Counted from the stretch's first letter, positions 50,737 through 61,440 are shown. The stretch: DNA of 64,000 nucleotides from Globodera rostochiensis (GCA_018350325.1 JAEVLN010000005.1:3730142-3794141), one strand, 5' to 3'. Notes: a model not told the origin generated them from the letters alone. Numbers and translations are program-made.

Positions 50737-51683
50737 ATGGAAGAATTTTGGATTGTAATTTGTGTGTCATTCTTTGCAACAAATTTACTCGACAAAGCCG
50801 AAACTGTAAAATTGGAGCTCAAAACATTTGAAGAAATATTCGGAGAAGGCTGGTGGGACAACGGTGAAGCCGAAGATTTGAAAACGCCTGCGCCAACAAA
50901 CTTTGGACAAAATGTCCATCACCAAATCGACCGACAGAATACCCAAATTGGACAAATTGAACCCGATTCAACTGATCAGAATCCTCCTCACACAGAGTCT
51001 GATCACTCTGATGATATCAAAAATAGTAAAGAAGAGAAAGAAATAATCAAAGAAATTACTTCAAACGAAAAACGTAAAATTATCGACAAATTCCACGCAA
51101 TAAAAGACGAATTTAAGAAAAAAAGAAAATATTCAACAAAAGAATGGACTCAAATTGAAGAAAAAATTGCTAAACATTTAAAAGTCAATCGCACAAAAAT
51201 ATTTGAATGGAAAAAAGAATTTTGCCTAAGTCAAAAATTTTATGAAAAAGAAGAACGTAAACATTTTGTAGAGAAATTTGCTCAGAGAAAAGCCGATTTA
51301 AAACGTGACGGATTCAAAAACTCTCAAAATGAAATAAATAAAACTGTCGCAAAAGAGTTGGGCCTCGGTCTCAGAACAATTTACAGGTGGAAAAGTGAAC
51401 TTGGCCAATCCAGTGAGTTTTTCGAGCCCAATTTTGATTTTATTTATATTAATTTAAAATTCTTTTTTCAGAACCAAAACCTATATATGCCAACAGCAAA
51501 CAAAAGGAATTGATGAAACGTTATTATGAAATTAAGGACCAAAATCCTCAAATCAGAGATGTGGACATTGCCAAAAGTTTGAAAATTGGAATACGAACTT
51601 TGTATAACTGGAAACAGCAAATGCATCCAAATTCTGTCGATGAAAATTCTGTGGAAGTGAATGCCGGCTCAAATGTTCAGTAA
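50737..51683 (+). CDS. Secreted triple-HTH family protein, intact (copy M2, one repeat)
   Basis: Exons are 50737-51412 and 51472-51683, with a 59-bp phase-1 intron (donor cca|gtgag, acceptor ttttttcag); the product is 295 aa. The leader is MEEFWIVICVSFFATNLLDK. The motif is FEEIFGEGWWD. A single 20-residue repeat (IEPDSTDQNPPHTESDHS) is followed by the linker and module 1 (TKIFEWKKEFCLSQK), module 2 (LRTIYRWKSELGQ) and module 3 (KIGIRTLYNWKQQMHPN). It stops early at SNVQ because a TAA replaces the usual GAA, dropping about 12 tail residues. It is the unbroken right-hand product of the 4.3-kb tandem duplication. Confidence 0.84.
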
Positions 51684-52102
51684 TTTTGATAACTCGAATT
51701 CGGGGAGTATTTGAATGAATGGCTAGTGATTTAGAAATAAGTTTTGATAAATTAATTCAAAAACTCTTTTACATTTTTCCCATCCTTTTTGCAATGCACA
51801 CCGTTTTTCAAAATTGTGAAAACAACTTGCGGCACAAATTTAAATTTTGCCTTTACAAATAAGGGCACAAATGTTTGCGGCGGCGCAAATATTGCGGTTA
51901 TATGCTCCGCTTCGCTGTCATAGCATTATTCTCTGGGCTTTATAATACCAAAAGGAATTTAAAGCTAACAATTGTCAATTGTATGCTATTTATTAAGATT
52001 TTCACGGTCGGTTACCCGAACCGAAACCAAAACCAAGCTTTTTGGCCCAAAAACGAAAACCGGGAAACGAAAAATTGGTCAATATTTTATGTTGTAAATT
52101 GT
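51684..52102. other. 3' flank of M2 and unassigned DNA
   Basis: The first 60 bp continue the eroded tail and family 3' flank (gggagtatttgaatgaatgg). The rest has no recognisable gene. Confidence 0.5.
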
Positions 52103-52890
52103 ATACCGTATATACTGTTGTAATCCCCCAACCTCTATTAATCCCCCATCTTCTGAGTAGGTTGAAAAATAATCCCCCAACCTCTAATAATCCCCCAACC
52201 TCTAATAATCCCCCAGCCTCTAATAATCACCCACCTCAATTAACAGTCCGAATCCATTTTTTCCCCTTTTTCCACTTGGTAAAATTTGACGTGATGTAAC
52301 GGGAAAAATGGATAAACTATGTGTGTAATCCAAGGATGTACGCAGGATTTTTTTTTTTCGGAGGAGGTGCTAAAAGTCGATTTTTAGGGGGTCATTTTTT
52401 GAAAATTTGAAAAAGTCAATCTTTAGGGGTGCAATTTTGGAGTTTAATGCATTTTTCTTAAGGAATTTTTTTCGAAAAAAGTCAATCTTTAGGGGGTCAT
52501 TTTTTGAAAATTTGAAAAAGTCAATCTTTAGGGGTGCATTTTTAGAGTTTATTGCATTTTTCTTAAAGAATTTTTCAGAAGAAAAATGTTCTCCAAAATC
52601 AATTTTAGGCGTCAAATTTTCGTTTTTTTATGGCAATTTGTTAAGAAAATTGGTCAAAAACTACAATTGCAAAACAAAAGGGTCCCTCCTAGGTTTTTTT
52701 GTCAAAAAATTTTCGCCAGCTAATGAAATGAAGAAAAATTTTGTGATAGATGAACATTGAACATATCGCCAAACAGATTGAAAAATAATCCCCCAACCTC
52801 CAATAATCCCCCAACCTCTAATAATCCCCCACTCTCTGAGTAGGTTGAAAAATAATCCCCCATGGGGAATTACAACAGTATATACGGTAT
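52103..52890. mobile_element. 788-bp TIR element with internal tandem repeats
   Basis: Terminal inverted repeats of at least 22 bp: ATACCGTATATACTGTTGTA at the left and TACAACAGTATATACGGTAT at the right. Just inside both ends are 'aatcccccaacctct' tandem words (52,123-52,235 and 52,790-52,860). The middle holds a roughly 106-bp direct repeat (52,375-52,590, 'gtcaatctttaggggg'). No transposase. Superfamily unclear; flanking duplication is not obvious beyond TA-rich bases. Confidence 0.8.
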
Positions 52891-54045
52891 GTGCTTAAAG
52901 AAAATGGTAGGTTGGATTTTTTGTTTCAAAATATTCAGTTCAAAGAATCATTCAAAACATCGGGTATAAGAAGTTCTGGGATTTTTTTTGAGCAGTTCTT
53001 AAATTTAACGGCGTTTAAGGACGATAGAAATTTGTTGGGGGGTGAGTTTTGGCTCGCCTATGCCAAATGGCGGGCATTGCCTGTAGTTAGAGATATTACA
53101 TATACAGAGAATACTCGCTGAAATTCATTGTTTAAACACAGAAAAAATCGAGTGGCAGACAGCATATGGTTAGATCCCCAGCATTGAATACCTTACGATT
53201 GAAAGCTTGAACACAGGCTAACGGTTATATTTCGTGACCAAATTTTGCAAACGTGCCTCTAGTGCTCCCTTCTTACCCCTACCAAAATTTGGTGGAGTTT
53301 GGTGAATTTTGAAAAAATTTGGACTAAAGAATTTAAACGTTTTTGACTATAACTCATGAACAGAGCGATTATATTTAATAAAAAAGCGCTTAATAAAAAT
53401 GCTGTTTATCGACACGATTCCATAAATTTAATGTTCTCTATCCTATGTCTGTTTTTTGCAAGATCTGGCATAGGTGGGCTGCAACACTTTTATTTCTGCC
53501 CCTTTCCTCATTTGATTTTTTCTCGCCTTCGCCATTGACGCAACGACATTTTTTTTTGGTTGAAATTGTTGTGTATTTGACACAAACAATTAACGTTTAT
53601 TGTCCAAAATATAAAATATTGAAGAGGGAAGGCGGAGAAGGTCTAAATTGGGAATGCAAGAGAGAGTGACTGGGGGGGGGGAAGATGATTTTAGGGGTGT
53701 CAACATGGGGGCGGAGTCAAGGGTGACAAATGATAAAAGGGATCGTGTCGATACTCCGTCATTTGTCTCCGTCTCCAACAGGGGAGTCGTTTAACTGGGC
53801 GCTCACGTCTGGGTGCTCACGACTGGGCGCCCATTATAAAAGTGGCATCTGGGCGCCCGTTGGAATTTTTTTAAATTTTTCAAAATTTTGTAAATTTATG
53901 AGGTATAAATTAAACTTGGTGTTATGTGACAACCAACATTTTTTTAATAGTTGACAGAAAGGTGGTTCCGGGGGTTATAGGAGTCGTAGAATCCGTTTCG
54001 AACACCAAATTCTAACAATTTTCGAATTTCAGAAACGTGCAATGA
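52891..54045. other. Region without a confident gene
   Basis: The plus frame at 52,891-53,121 (76 aa, with FKTSGIRSSGIFFEQFLNLT) looks mildly protein-like but is unrecognised. 53,275-53,350 repeats a 'ccaaaattTggtggagttt' block also at 6,342. 53,785-53,865 has four 'tgggcgcyc' words. No gene is called. Confidence 0.35.
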
Positions 54046-54168
54046 TGGCTTAGGCTTAGGCCTAACGAACCCCAATGCAGGAACCTAAAATAAAACCCCC
54101 TTGGTTTCTATTTTTCAACCCCCCTAAAAAGGGGGGTTCTATTTTAGGGGGAGGGGGTCTATTAAGAC

Positions 54169-55398
54169 TAGAGCCCGGTCGAGACGAGATCTCTTCTCGA
54201 AAACTCGAAAAATCTCGACGAGATTCTCGAAAAATCTCGTCTCGACATCTCGTCTCGAATAAACTGAATTTTCGAGATTTTTCGAGATCCGAGATTTTTT
54301 CGAGAATCTCGTCTCGAGTCTCGCTCGAAAGAAGCTCGAGATTCTCGATCTTGACTCCAAAATGTTTCATGAAAACAGTGCTCTTCTTAACAAGATTGCC
54401 AATTTTTGTAAAAAATTCCCTCCCCGGCCTAATTTCCTGGTTATCTTGTGTTTATTTGTTTATTTATTTTTATTGGTTTGATTAGATTTAAATCAAAATG
54501 CCCGGTCACGGCGAATCGATTGTTCGAAAAATTTGTATTTCCGGAACTAATAGAAAGTTTTTTTCTAAATTGTGCAAAGACGAAGCAGAATGTGAACTTT
54601 GCAAGCCCAGCGGCGAAGAAAAGTTCAAAGTCAAGACAAAGGGCTCAAACACTGATTCATCACTTAAAGACAAAGCACAAAGGTACTATCATGGTTGGAG
54701 GCATTGGATTCGAATGGAGCATCTGCTGAAACGTTCTTGGATGTATCTGAGGCAGCTGCTTTTGACTTTGAAGAAGAAACAACAGTAGATTTTCTTCGCT
54801 TGCCTTCCCCAAAGCGTAGTCGTGCCTTCTAGCATCTTTTGAAGAGTTAATGGCAGAAAATGAGACCACAAGTAATACTCTTTCCAACTTAATCTACTTT
54901 TACAATCAATGCATTGATGCACGTCTTCTTAAACTCAGCCGGATTTGTGTAAAGAATTCAAAGAATACGTAACAATGGTGCGAGAGCAGATCGACTCCGA
55001 TCCAATGATTTTTTGGAAAAATAACGCTGCAAAACTTCCATTGCTATCCAAGGCAGCTGCGCGTTTTCTTTCAGCACCAGCCACAAGCGTCTGCAGTGAA
55101 CAGGCTTTCTCCACAGCTCGTGATGTGTTCACATACAGAAGGATGAGCATTAAACCAAGAAAAGCAGAGATGGTGATTTTTTTGAAAAGAGCAGTCCCCA
55201 TGGTCAACTATCATTACTGAATTAAACTTTTTCTCCTTGCGATTGGTTAAATTTATTTTTTCGATAAATAAAATAATGCCAAAAAAATTTTCATCAAAAA
55301 TCTCGAATCTCGACTGTTCCGGCTCGAGATTTTTCGAGATCCGAGATTTTTCGAGAATCTCGTCTCGAGTCTCGCTCGAAGCTCAAGTCCGGGCTCTA
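54169..55398 (+). mobile_element. Non-autonomous hAT element with perfect 8-bp TSD
   Basis: The ends TAGAGCCCGG and CCGGGCTCTA are exact complements, flanked by ATTAAGAC at 54161-54168 and 55399-55406. Both subterminal zones (54,180-54,360 and 55,310-55,385) are packed with tctcga/cgaga words, as expected for hAT transposase-binding repeats. The 1,230-bp element keeps only the two ends of a transposase gene, so it is internally deleted. Confidence 0.95.
54498..55220 (+). pseudogene. hAT transposase remnant (BED finger + dimerisation domain)
   Basis: The 5' frame (from ATG 54,498) has a BED-type finger: CELCKPSGEEKFKVKTKGSN is followed, in the adjacent frame, by LIHHLKTKH, so a frameshift near 54,650 splits the finger. 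The 3' frame (54,945-55,220) is the hAT C-terminal dimerisation domain: DPMIFWKNNAAKLPLLSKAA, then FLSAPATSVCSEQAFSTA and RRMSIKPRKAEMVIFLK. The RNase-H-like catalytic core between them is missing (about 150 bp remain where over 1 kb is expected). No activity is possible. Confidence 0.93.
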
Positions 55399-55707
55399 AT
55401 TAAGACCGCTAATTTGTAAGCTCTGCGACTTTTCTCCCATTGCACCAACAAAAAGTGGTGCAATTGGACATGGGGTCAACAAAGTTTTGACGTGAGGTTC
55501 TAACACTGTTGCTCTTTATTATTTTAAGCCCATTAATTGGTTTCCGTAGATTTTTGGGTCCGGAATTCCGGATTATGCATTCGTTGAAGCTTTATGTAAC
55601 TGAGAAATTTGCTTGCCATCGCACTAATAGTGATAAGAAAATGAACAAAAAATATTTAAAAAATCATTAAATGCCAAATCGTTTTTTTACAAATCATTCA
55701 CTTTAAT

Positions 55708-56632
55708 TCAAATACTCCCCAAATTTATATTCTCAATTTGCTGAATATTTCCATCGACAGAATTCGGATGTAATTGCTGTCTTTTAAATTGCTTTTTCCA
55801 TCTAAATAAAGTGACTTTTCCAATTTTCAACATTTTGGCAATGTCCACGTCACTAATTTTAGGCTTTTTGTGTTTAATTTCATAATAAAGTTTAATCAAT
55901 TCCTTTTGTTTGCTGTGGGGGTATTTATTTGGTTCTGTAAAAGAATTTTAATTAATATTAAATAAAAAATAAATTTAGTTTCGAATACTCACTGGTTTGG
56001 CCAAGTTTACGTTTCCACTTGTAAATTGTTGTAACACCTAGTCCCAACTCTTTCGCCACTGTTTCATCAATTTCGTGATTATATGAATTTTTGAGTCCGG
56101 CCCGTGTTAACTCGGCTTTCATTTGATCAAATTTTTTTACCAAATGTTTGCGTTCTTCTTCGTTATATAACACTTTTTGACTTAAGCCAAATTCTTTTTT
56201 CCATTTATATATTTTTGTGCGACTGACTTTTAAATGTTTAGCAATTTTCTTTTCAATTTGATTCCATTCTTTTTTTGAATATTTTTCTTTTTGCTTAAAT
56301 TCTTCTTTTATTGCGTGGAATTTGTCAACAATTTTACGTTTTCGTTCATCTTCAGCATTATCGGAGTGATCAGACTCATTGAGAGGAGGATTCTGATCAG
56401 TAGAATTGGGTTCAATTTGTCCAATTTGGGTGTTCTGCCGGTCGATTTGGGAGACATTTTGTTCAAAGTTTGTTGGCGCCGGCGTTTTCAAATCTTCGGC
56501 TTCATCATTGTCCCACGAGCCTTCTCCGAATATTTCATCAAATGTTTTGAGTTCCAATTTTACGGATTCGGCTTTGTCCATTAAATTTGTTGCGATGAAT
56601 GACAGCAAAATTAAAATCCAAAATTCTTCCAT
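55708..56632 (-). CDS. Secreted triple-HTH family protein, intact (copy Q)
   Basis: Exons are 56632-55993 and 55934-55708, with a 58-bp phase-1 intron; the product is 288 aa. The leader is MEEFWILILLSFIATNLMDK. The motif is altered to FDEIFGEGSWDNDEAEDLK (first Trp to Ser). There is one repeat (IEPNSTDQNPPLNESDHS). Module 1 ends TKIYKWKKEFGLSQK, module 2 VTTIYKWKRKLGQ, module 3 KVTLFRWKKQFKRQQLHPN. The tail is QQIENINLGSI. It has the most canonical HTH triplet in the window and good flanks, so it is a strong candidate for a functional copy despite the motif change. Confidence 0.84.
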
Positions 56633-56930
56633 TTTATTTGAGTGGGGAAATATTTTTGTGTTAAAAAATTTCTGTCAAAAATGTTCTTAAATTTTAAAAA
56701 ATAAATAAAAATTCACAAATTTTTAAATATTATCTAAATATTAATTAGCTTTAATAAAAAAATGATTAAAAGTAATAAATGACAGCCCACAATTGAATGG
56801 GCATTCACATAAATCAAATTCTTTAATAATAAAGCGGGACCAAATCAATATTCATGACACCTCATAAATATTTTTATCATCATTTTACAAAAATTACGAT
56901 CGATTATTAATAGCCAATTTTATAAAATTT
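56633..56930 (-). promoter_or_regulatory. Conserved 5' flank of copy Q
   Basis: The minus strand shows 'ggctattaataatcgatcgt', 'tgtcatgaatattgatttgg', a perfect dyad ATGCCCATTCAATTGTGGGC, 'tgtcatttattacttttaat' and 'agctaattaatatttagata'. The last 60 bp before the ATG are shortened (no 'ggttattttgcccaaataaa'). Confidence 0.6.
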
Positions 56931-57160
56931 TTATAAGCACCAAAGGTCCAAAATTGCCATTTTAACGCAAAAAGGCTATTTTTGAGCATCGTTTAGCATA
57001 TGTTTTTTTTTTGCAGAACCAGAGCCTGATGGGCTCTACGTTAAACGGTAAAGCCGTTATCCTGGAAAGCAAAGCATGGGCAACTCTGTTAGACGTTTTG
57101 TGAAATCGGTGCCAATGTTGACGATGCCGAAAGGACGACGAAGTGTGCCGCAGGGATGGG

Positions 57161-58195
57161 CGCCGACGACCTCAAAAAATTTAGGAACTCGGAAGTCGGA
57201 ATTCCGAAGCCTAAAGAGTTCCGATTTTTTCCTTAAAATTTCGGAAGTCGGAACTCGGAATTCCGCATTGTCAAAAAATTTTGGAAGTCGGAATTCCAAA
57301 AATCGGAATTCCGCCCATCCCTAGAAAATGATGCCCATTCAAAAGCCATGAAATGATGCCAGTTGACAAATTATGCCGGCGGGGTAACGCATTGCCGATA
57401 CTAAAGGACCCCCGAGGGTCTTCTCAAGTGGTAAAGCTCGCACAACGCCACAAAACTGCCGCTCACCAAGTAAAAGCTTGCTGCAAAAAATCAGAAAGAA
57501 AACTCCCCGGCGTCCGTCAACCAGAACAAGCAAAAGCTTACTGGGTCTCCAGCAACCAAACAAATTTATCCCAGGGTGCTGCCAACAAAATTTTGCAAAA
57601 TAAGGACAGTGAAGGTCAAAAAAAAAGATTTTGTTGGCATTTAGCTTGCCAAAAAAGGACAAATTACAACATATAATGCCATGAATTTTTTATTTTTTGC
57701 ATGAAATGCGAGTTTTCTAATCGTACTTCTCTCACCGACAATTCTCTCAAAATCTCATCAGCAGAGCCCGTAAAAAAAGAGCGAGGGAATGGGAAGTTTC
57801 GCTCGATTTGGGCTCCCCCAATTCGTAAAAAAAAGAAATTCCCTTGTTTTTGAGGGAGACTTCCCCCGAAATCGAAGGAGATTAACCCAGGGAATCTTCC
57901 CCGTAAAAAAAGAAAATTCCTCCAATTTGGAGGGAAATTTCCCACGAAAAGCTCCCCTACAAATAGCAGGGGAACACTGTCTACCCCAAAATAATTTGTT
58001 TAAAAAAGATTTTTTTAAAGGGTATTCGAGGGCGTAATTCTGCATCTGACATTTTTTTGGACCAATTTCGAACCCTGACCCGAATTCGAACAAATTTTTG
58101 AAAATTCGAAAATTTCCATAAATCAATTTTAGCCTCAAAATCTTTCAGAAGCATGATTTCGATGAACGTTCCCCCGGGGAATTTCGGGGTCAGTT
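57161..58195. other. Spacer of the inverted duplication, part 1
   Basis: 'ggaattccga/tcggaagt' words at 57,180-57,315 form another simple-word repeat. 57,330-57,675 has a frame containing RGSSQVVKLAQRHKTAAHQV without known domains. 57,780-57,960 has two 'ttccccgtaaaaaaagaaa' words. 58,025-58,095 resembles the fold-back arms at 16.1 kb. No gene is called. Confidence 0.4.
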
Positions 58196-58680
58196 CGGCG
58201 CGACCAGTTCGGCGCCCAGACAAAAAATTTATTTTGTCGCCGACGAATCATATTAAAGAAAAAATGATTTTAATAGAATTCACTCAATTCTATTTCCTAA
58301 TGTTTTAGCATGCATCATCAAGACTTAAAGCTGATCATTTAAACATCCGAATAAGCTTTTTGGCAAAATACATTAAATTAAACAACAATAATCGATCAAG
58401 CTCCATAACGCAATTTTTGAAAATTAAGCAAAAAAACTGCTTTTTTTAAGTGACTCCAACGCCGGATAGAATAACTAGTAAAAGAGACTAAGAGATTCGT
58501 TAGGCTTAGGCCTAAGGCACCCTGGCTTGGGGTTCGTTAGGCTTAGACCTATTGTTGGCGCCGAAATAATATTTTTTGTGTGGGCACCGAACTGGTCGCA
58601 CCAAAACGAGCGGCGCCGAAACGAGTCCGCGCCAAAACGGTACGGCGCCGAAAAAATCGCGCCGTACTGAGACGATCCGT
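58195..58680. repeat. ggcgcc-word repeats and TTAGGC unit
   Basis: 'cagttcggcgc' words at 58,193-58,225 and 'ggcgccgaaa/cgcaccaaaac' words at 58,555-58,675 lie either side of AT-rich DNA, with complementary parts (cgaccagttcggcgc versus gcaccgaactggtcg) suggesting a degraded TIR element. 58,496-58,552 carries the TTAGGCTTAGGC unit. Confidence 0.5.
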
Positions 58681-58851
58681 TCAGGCATTCCATCCCACCT
58701 CCCTCGGAAGCCCGGTCCCTCGGGCTATCTCTAACCCTTTCGCAGTGGACATGGAACCTGAATTCAGAGGGTCCTTGTTGGGCATGGTCTCCGGACTCAG
58801 AGGTCCTGGCCGCGCTAGGAGGGATCCACCCGGGATTGCATACTCGCCCGG

Positions 58852-58915
58852 TGGGACTCGAACCCACATCTTCCCTTTCCATGGGCAGCTCTAGCCCATT
58901 GAGATACTGGCGTTC
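58852..58915 (-). repeat. tRNA-like sequence with B-box
   Basis: On the minus strand gccagtatctcaatgggcta (weak A-box) and gtgggttcgagtcccaccgg (good B-box and T-arm). The acceptor is imperfect. It is a pseudo-tRNA or SINE head. Confidence 0.5.
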
Positions 58916-59015
58916 ACTTTAGAGGTCCTCCCACTGTTTCTTTCACCCTATTTCTCCCACACTCCTCTTCCTCCAGGCGTCACAGGGAAGAATGAAAGAG
59001 AAGAGGGGAAGGAAG

Positions 59016-59080
59016 GGTGTGGCGCAATGGAACCGTTTGTCAAAAGCCGCCCCCCCCCAAACCCTGAGGGTTCAAACCCT
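59016..59080 (+). repeat. tRNA-like sequence
   Basis: ggtgtggcgcaatggaaccg contains A-box TGGCGCAATGG, and gagggttcaaaccctgaaac contains B-box GGTTCAAACCC. A C9 run interrupts the anticodon side. It is a SINE head or pseudo-tRNA. Confidence 0.45.
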
Positions 59081-59329
59081 GAAACACTCTATACCCCGCG
59101 ATGAGGCGGGATTTACCCTGAAACCCTTAAGCCTTCTGGTTCTACCCCTAAACCTTGTGATAGTCCCACGAGGGGATAGGCTGGCCCGCTAACCGAAACC
59201 CTCCCAAACCCTTTTGAGATAGTCAAGAAAAGACGATTAAAAAAATTAGAGCGAATTTTATTGACCTTAAAATTGTTTCATTTAGTTATTCACAATCGTT
59301 CGCCATTTTAATAAAATAATGAATTAATT

Positions 59330-59592
59330 GAAAAAATATTTATGAGATGTCAGGAATATTGATTTGGGCTCGGCTCAAAAGCTATAGTGCAATATTATTA
59401 AAGAATATGATTTATATGAATGCCCATTTCAATTGGGGCTGTCATTTATTACTTTTAATATTATTAATCAAAGCTAAATAATTTTATTAATATTTGTAAA
59501 ATTCTGTGAATATTTATATTTTACAGAAATTCTTCAACACCAAAACAGTTGACAATTTTCCTCTCGCTAAGAAGTTATTTTGCCCAAATAAA
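59330..59592 (+). promoter_or_regulatory. Conserved 5' flank of copy O
   Basis: Plus strand: 'atgagatgtcaggaatattg', 'atttgggctcggctcaaaag', dyad ATGCCCATTTCAATTGGGGC, 'tgtcatttattacttttaat', 'caaagctaaataattttatt', and 'aagttattttgcccaaataa' at the ATG. Confidence 0.65.
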
Positions 59593-60522
59593 ATGGAAGA
59601 ATTTTGGATTTTAATTTTGTTTGCATTCTTTACAACAAATTTACTGGACAAAGCCGAATCCGTAAAATTGGAGCTCAAAACATTTGATGAATTTTTGGAG
59701 AAGGCTGGTGGGACAAAAGGTGAAGCCGAAGATTTGAAAACGCCTCCGCCAACAAACTTTGGACAAAATTTCCATCAAATCGACCGGCAGAACACCCAAA
59801 TTGGACAAATTGAATCCAATTCAACTGATCAGAATCCTCCTCTCACAGAGTCTGATCATAAAGATGAGCGAAAACGTAAAATTATCGACAAATTCCACAC
59901 AATGAAAGACGACTTTAAGCAAAAAGGAAAATATTCAAAAAAAGAATGGAATCAAATTGAAGAAAAAATTGCTAAACATTTAAATGCCAATCACAAAATA
60001 TATGAATTAAAATAAAAATATGGCCTAAGTCAAAAAATGTACACTGAAAAAGAAGAACGTAAACATTTTGTAGAGAAATTTGATCAAATGAAAGCCGAGT
60101 TAAAGCGGGCCGGATTCAAAAACTCTTATAAACACGAAATTGATGAAACTGTCGCAAAAGAGTTGGGCCTTAGTTTTGGAACAATTTCTAATTGGAAACG
60201 TAAACTTGGCCAATCCAGTGAGTTTTTGAACCCAATTTAATTATTTATTTATTTTAATTAAAAATTCTTTACAGAACTAAACCATATATACGCCCACAGC
60301 GAACAAAAGGAATTGATGAAACTTTATTATGAAATTAAGGGCCAAAATCCTATAATTAGTGACAAGAAAATTGTTAAAAGGTTGAAAATTGGAAGAAGCA
60401 CTTTGGTTAGATGGAAAAAGCTATTTAAACGACAGCAATTGCATCCAAATTCTGCGATGGACATTCTGTGGAAGAGAATGCTGCGGCAAATGTTCAGGAA
60501 ATTGGGAACTCGAATTCAATAA
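59593..60522 (+). pseudogene. Secreted triple-HTH family copy O with one nonsense codon
   Basis: Exons are 59593-60217 and 60275-60522. The leader is MEEFWILILFAFFTTNLLDK. The motif region reads FDEFLEKAGGTKGEAEDLK because a base lost before GEGWWD is compensated by one gained after it, scrambling about ten residues. Module 1 has the D-like variant NANHKIYELK, then TAA (60,013) where copy D has CAA, then KYGLSQK. Module 2 (GTISNWKRKLGQ) and module 3 (STLVRWKKLFKRQQL) are intact. A one-base loss after HPNS shifts the tail to DILWKRMLRQMFRKLGTRIQ. Without the stop the spliced frame is 290 aa. Confidence 0.85.
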
Positions 60523-61269
60523 GCATTTGAATTGCCAATGTTTGAAAGAACCCCAAATCTGTCATCTTTTGGCACTTTTCTCTTTTTAAACTTTTCCCTT
60601 TTGGAATTACCTGATGAGATTTTTTGTTACGGTCATTTTACCTATCCATTATCTGTGATTAAATGATCACCATTTACACGACGTCCATCAGACGTTCTCT
60701 TTCACATATTCTGTTCAATTTTTAAATCGATTGATTCGGATCAAATGCTTTTGAAGAGTTTGGCCTTGTTGAAATAAAATTTTAAAATTCAAATACGTTC
60801 AAAAAATTGTCTCTAAAATCAATTTTAGGGGTCAAATTTTGGGTTTAAGCCAAGACCAGGGCCGAATATCTAGCTTTGGATATTGTTTTTGGGAAGTCCG
60901 ACGGCGCCGTCGGGAAAAGAATTTTTTGGTTTTAAAACATTTTTGTCGAAAATTTGTCAAGGATAATAGTTTGGAGCAGTTGGTAGAAAAGTCGACGGTG
61001 CATTTTCTGTTTTTAAGTAATTTTTTTAAAAAAACAATTTTTTTTTGAGAATTCTGCTTACTTTTACACTCTGCCCCTTAGGCTACGTAGGACGTACTCC
61101 CTTGGGCACTGCCCAATTTTCATGAATGGATGGTGTGCATGAGTTTGTTGGTGGGAAGTCCGACAGTGCCGTCCGGACAAGAATTTTTTTTAAAACTTGG
61201 CCCAAAATTTTGCAATGAATTTAAGTTTTCTTGTGAACTAATCTAAACAAATTTGGTTATCAATTGACA
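60523..61269. other. Intergenic, dispersed repeats only
   Basis: Contains two copies of a 'gggaagtccgac(g/a)gcgccgtc' segment (60,893 and 61,155) also seen near 12,265. No gene is supported. Confidence 0.5.
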
Positions 61270-61440
61270 GCTTGCTGCAAAGAATAAAACCAAAATTAAA
61301 ATACAAAATTCTTCCATTTTATTTGGGCAAAAAAACTTCTGAATTTTGTGAAATTTATATGAAATTCCAATTAATTTAATAATTTTAACGGAAAATTGGT
61401 GTGGGAAAAGAATTTCTCTCAAATATTTTGTCAATTATTT
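61270..61440 (-). pseudogene. Secreted-HTH fragment P: leader plus proximal 5' flank
   Basis: The ATG at 61,318 opens MEEFCILILVLFFAAS and then ends in unrelated sequence (CQLITKFV). Upstream it retains 'tttttgcccaaataaaatgg', 'taattggaatttcatataaa' and 'ttccgttaaaattatt'. It is a 5' fragment broken just after the leader. Confidence 0.8.

Larger units (their letters stand above)
46681..50988. repeat. 4.3-kb tandem duplication, unit 2
   Basis: Head-to-tail copy of 42,365-46,680, shorter by a few bases through homopolymer and microsatellite changes. The right junction (gatcagaatcctcct|cacacagag) is the uninterrupted ancestral gene sequence, so unit 2 keeps the original right side while unit 1 is cut. 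Confidence 0.95.
55550..57160 (-). repeat. Left arm of large inverted duplication
   Basis: This segment (3' flank, gene Q, 5' flank, and the gagcctgatgggctctacgt block) is repeated in inverse orientation at 61,767-63,600. Landmarks in mirror order: 'ttgccatcgcactaatagtg' (55,613 versus the complement at 63,536), the gene, the dyad, 'aggtccaaaattgccatttt' (56,944), then 'gggctctacgttaaacgg' (57,031). Divergence is that of old paralogues, not of an assembly echo. Confidence 0.8.
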
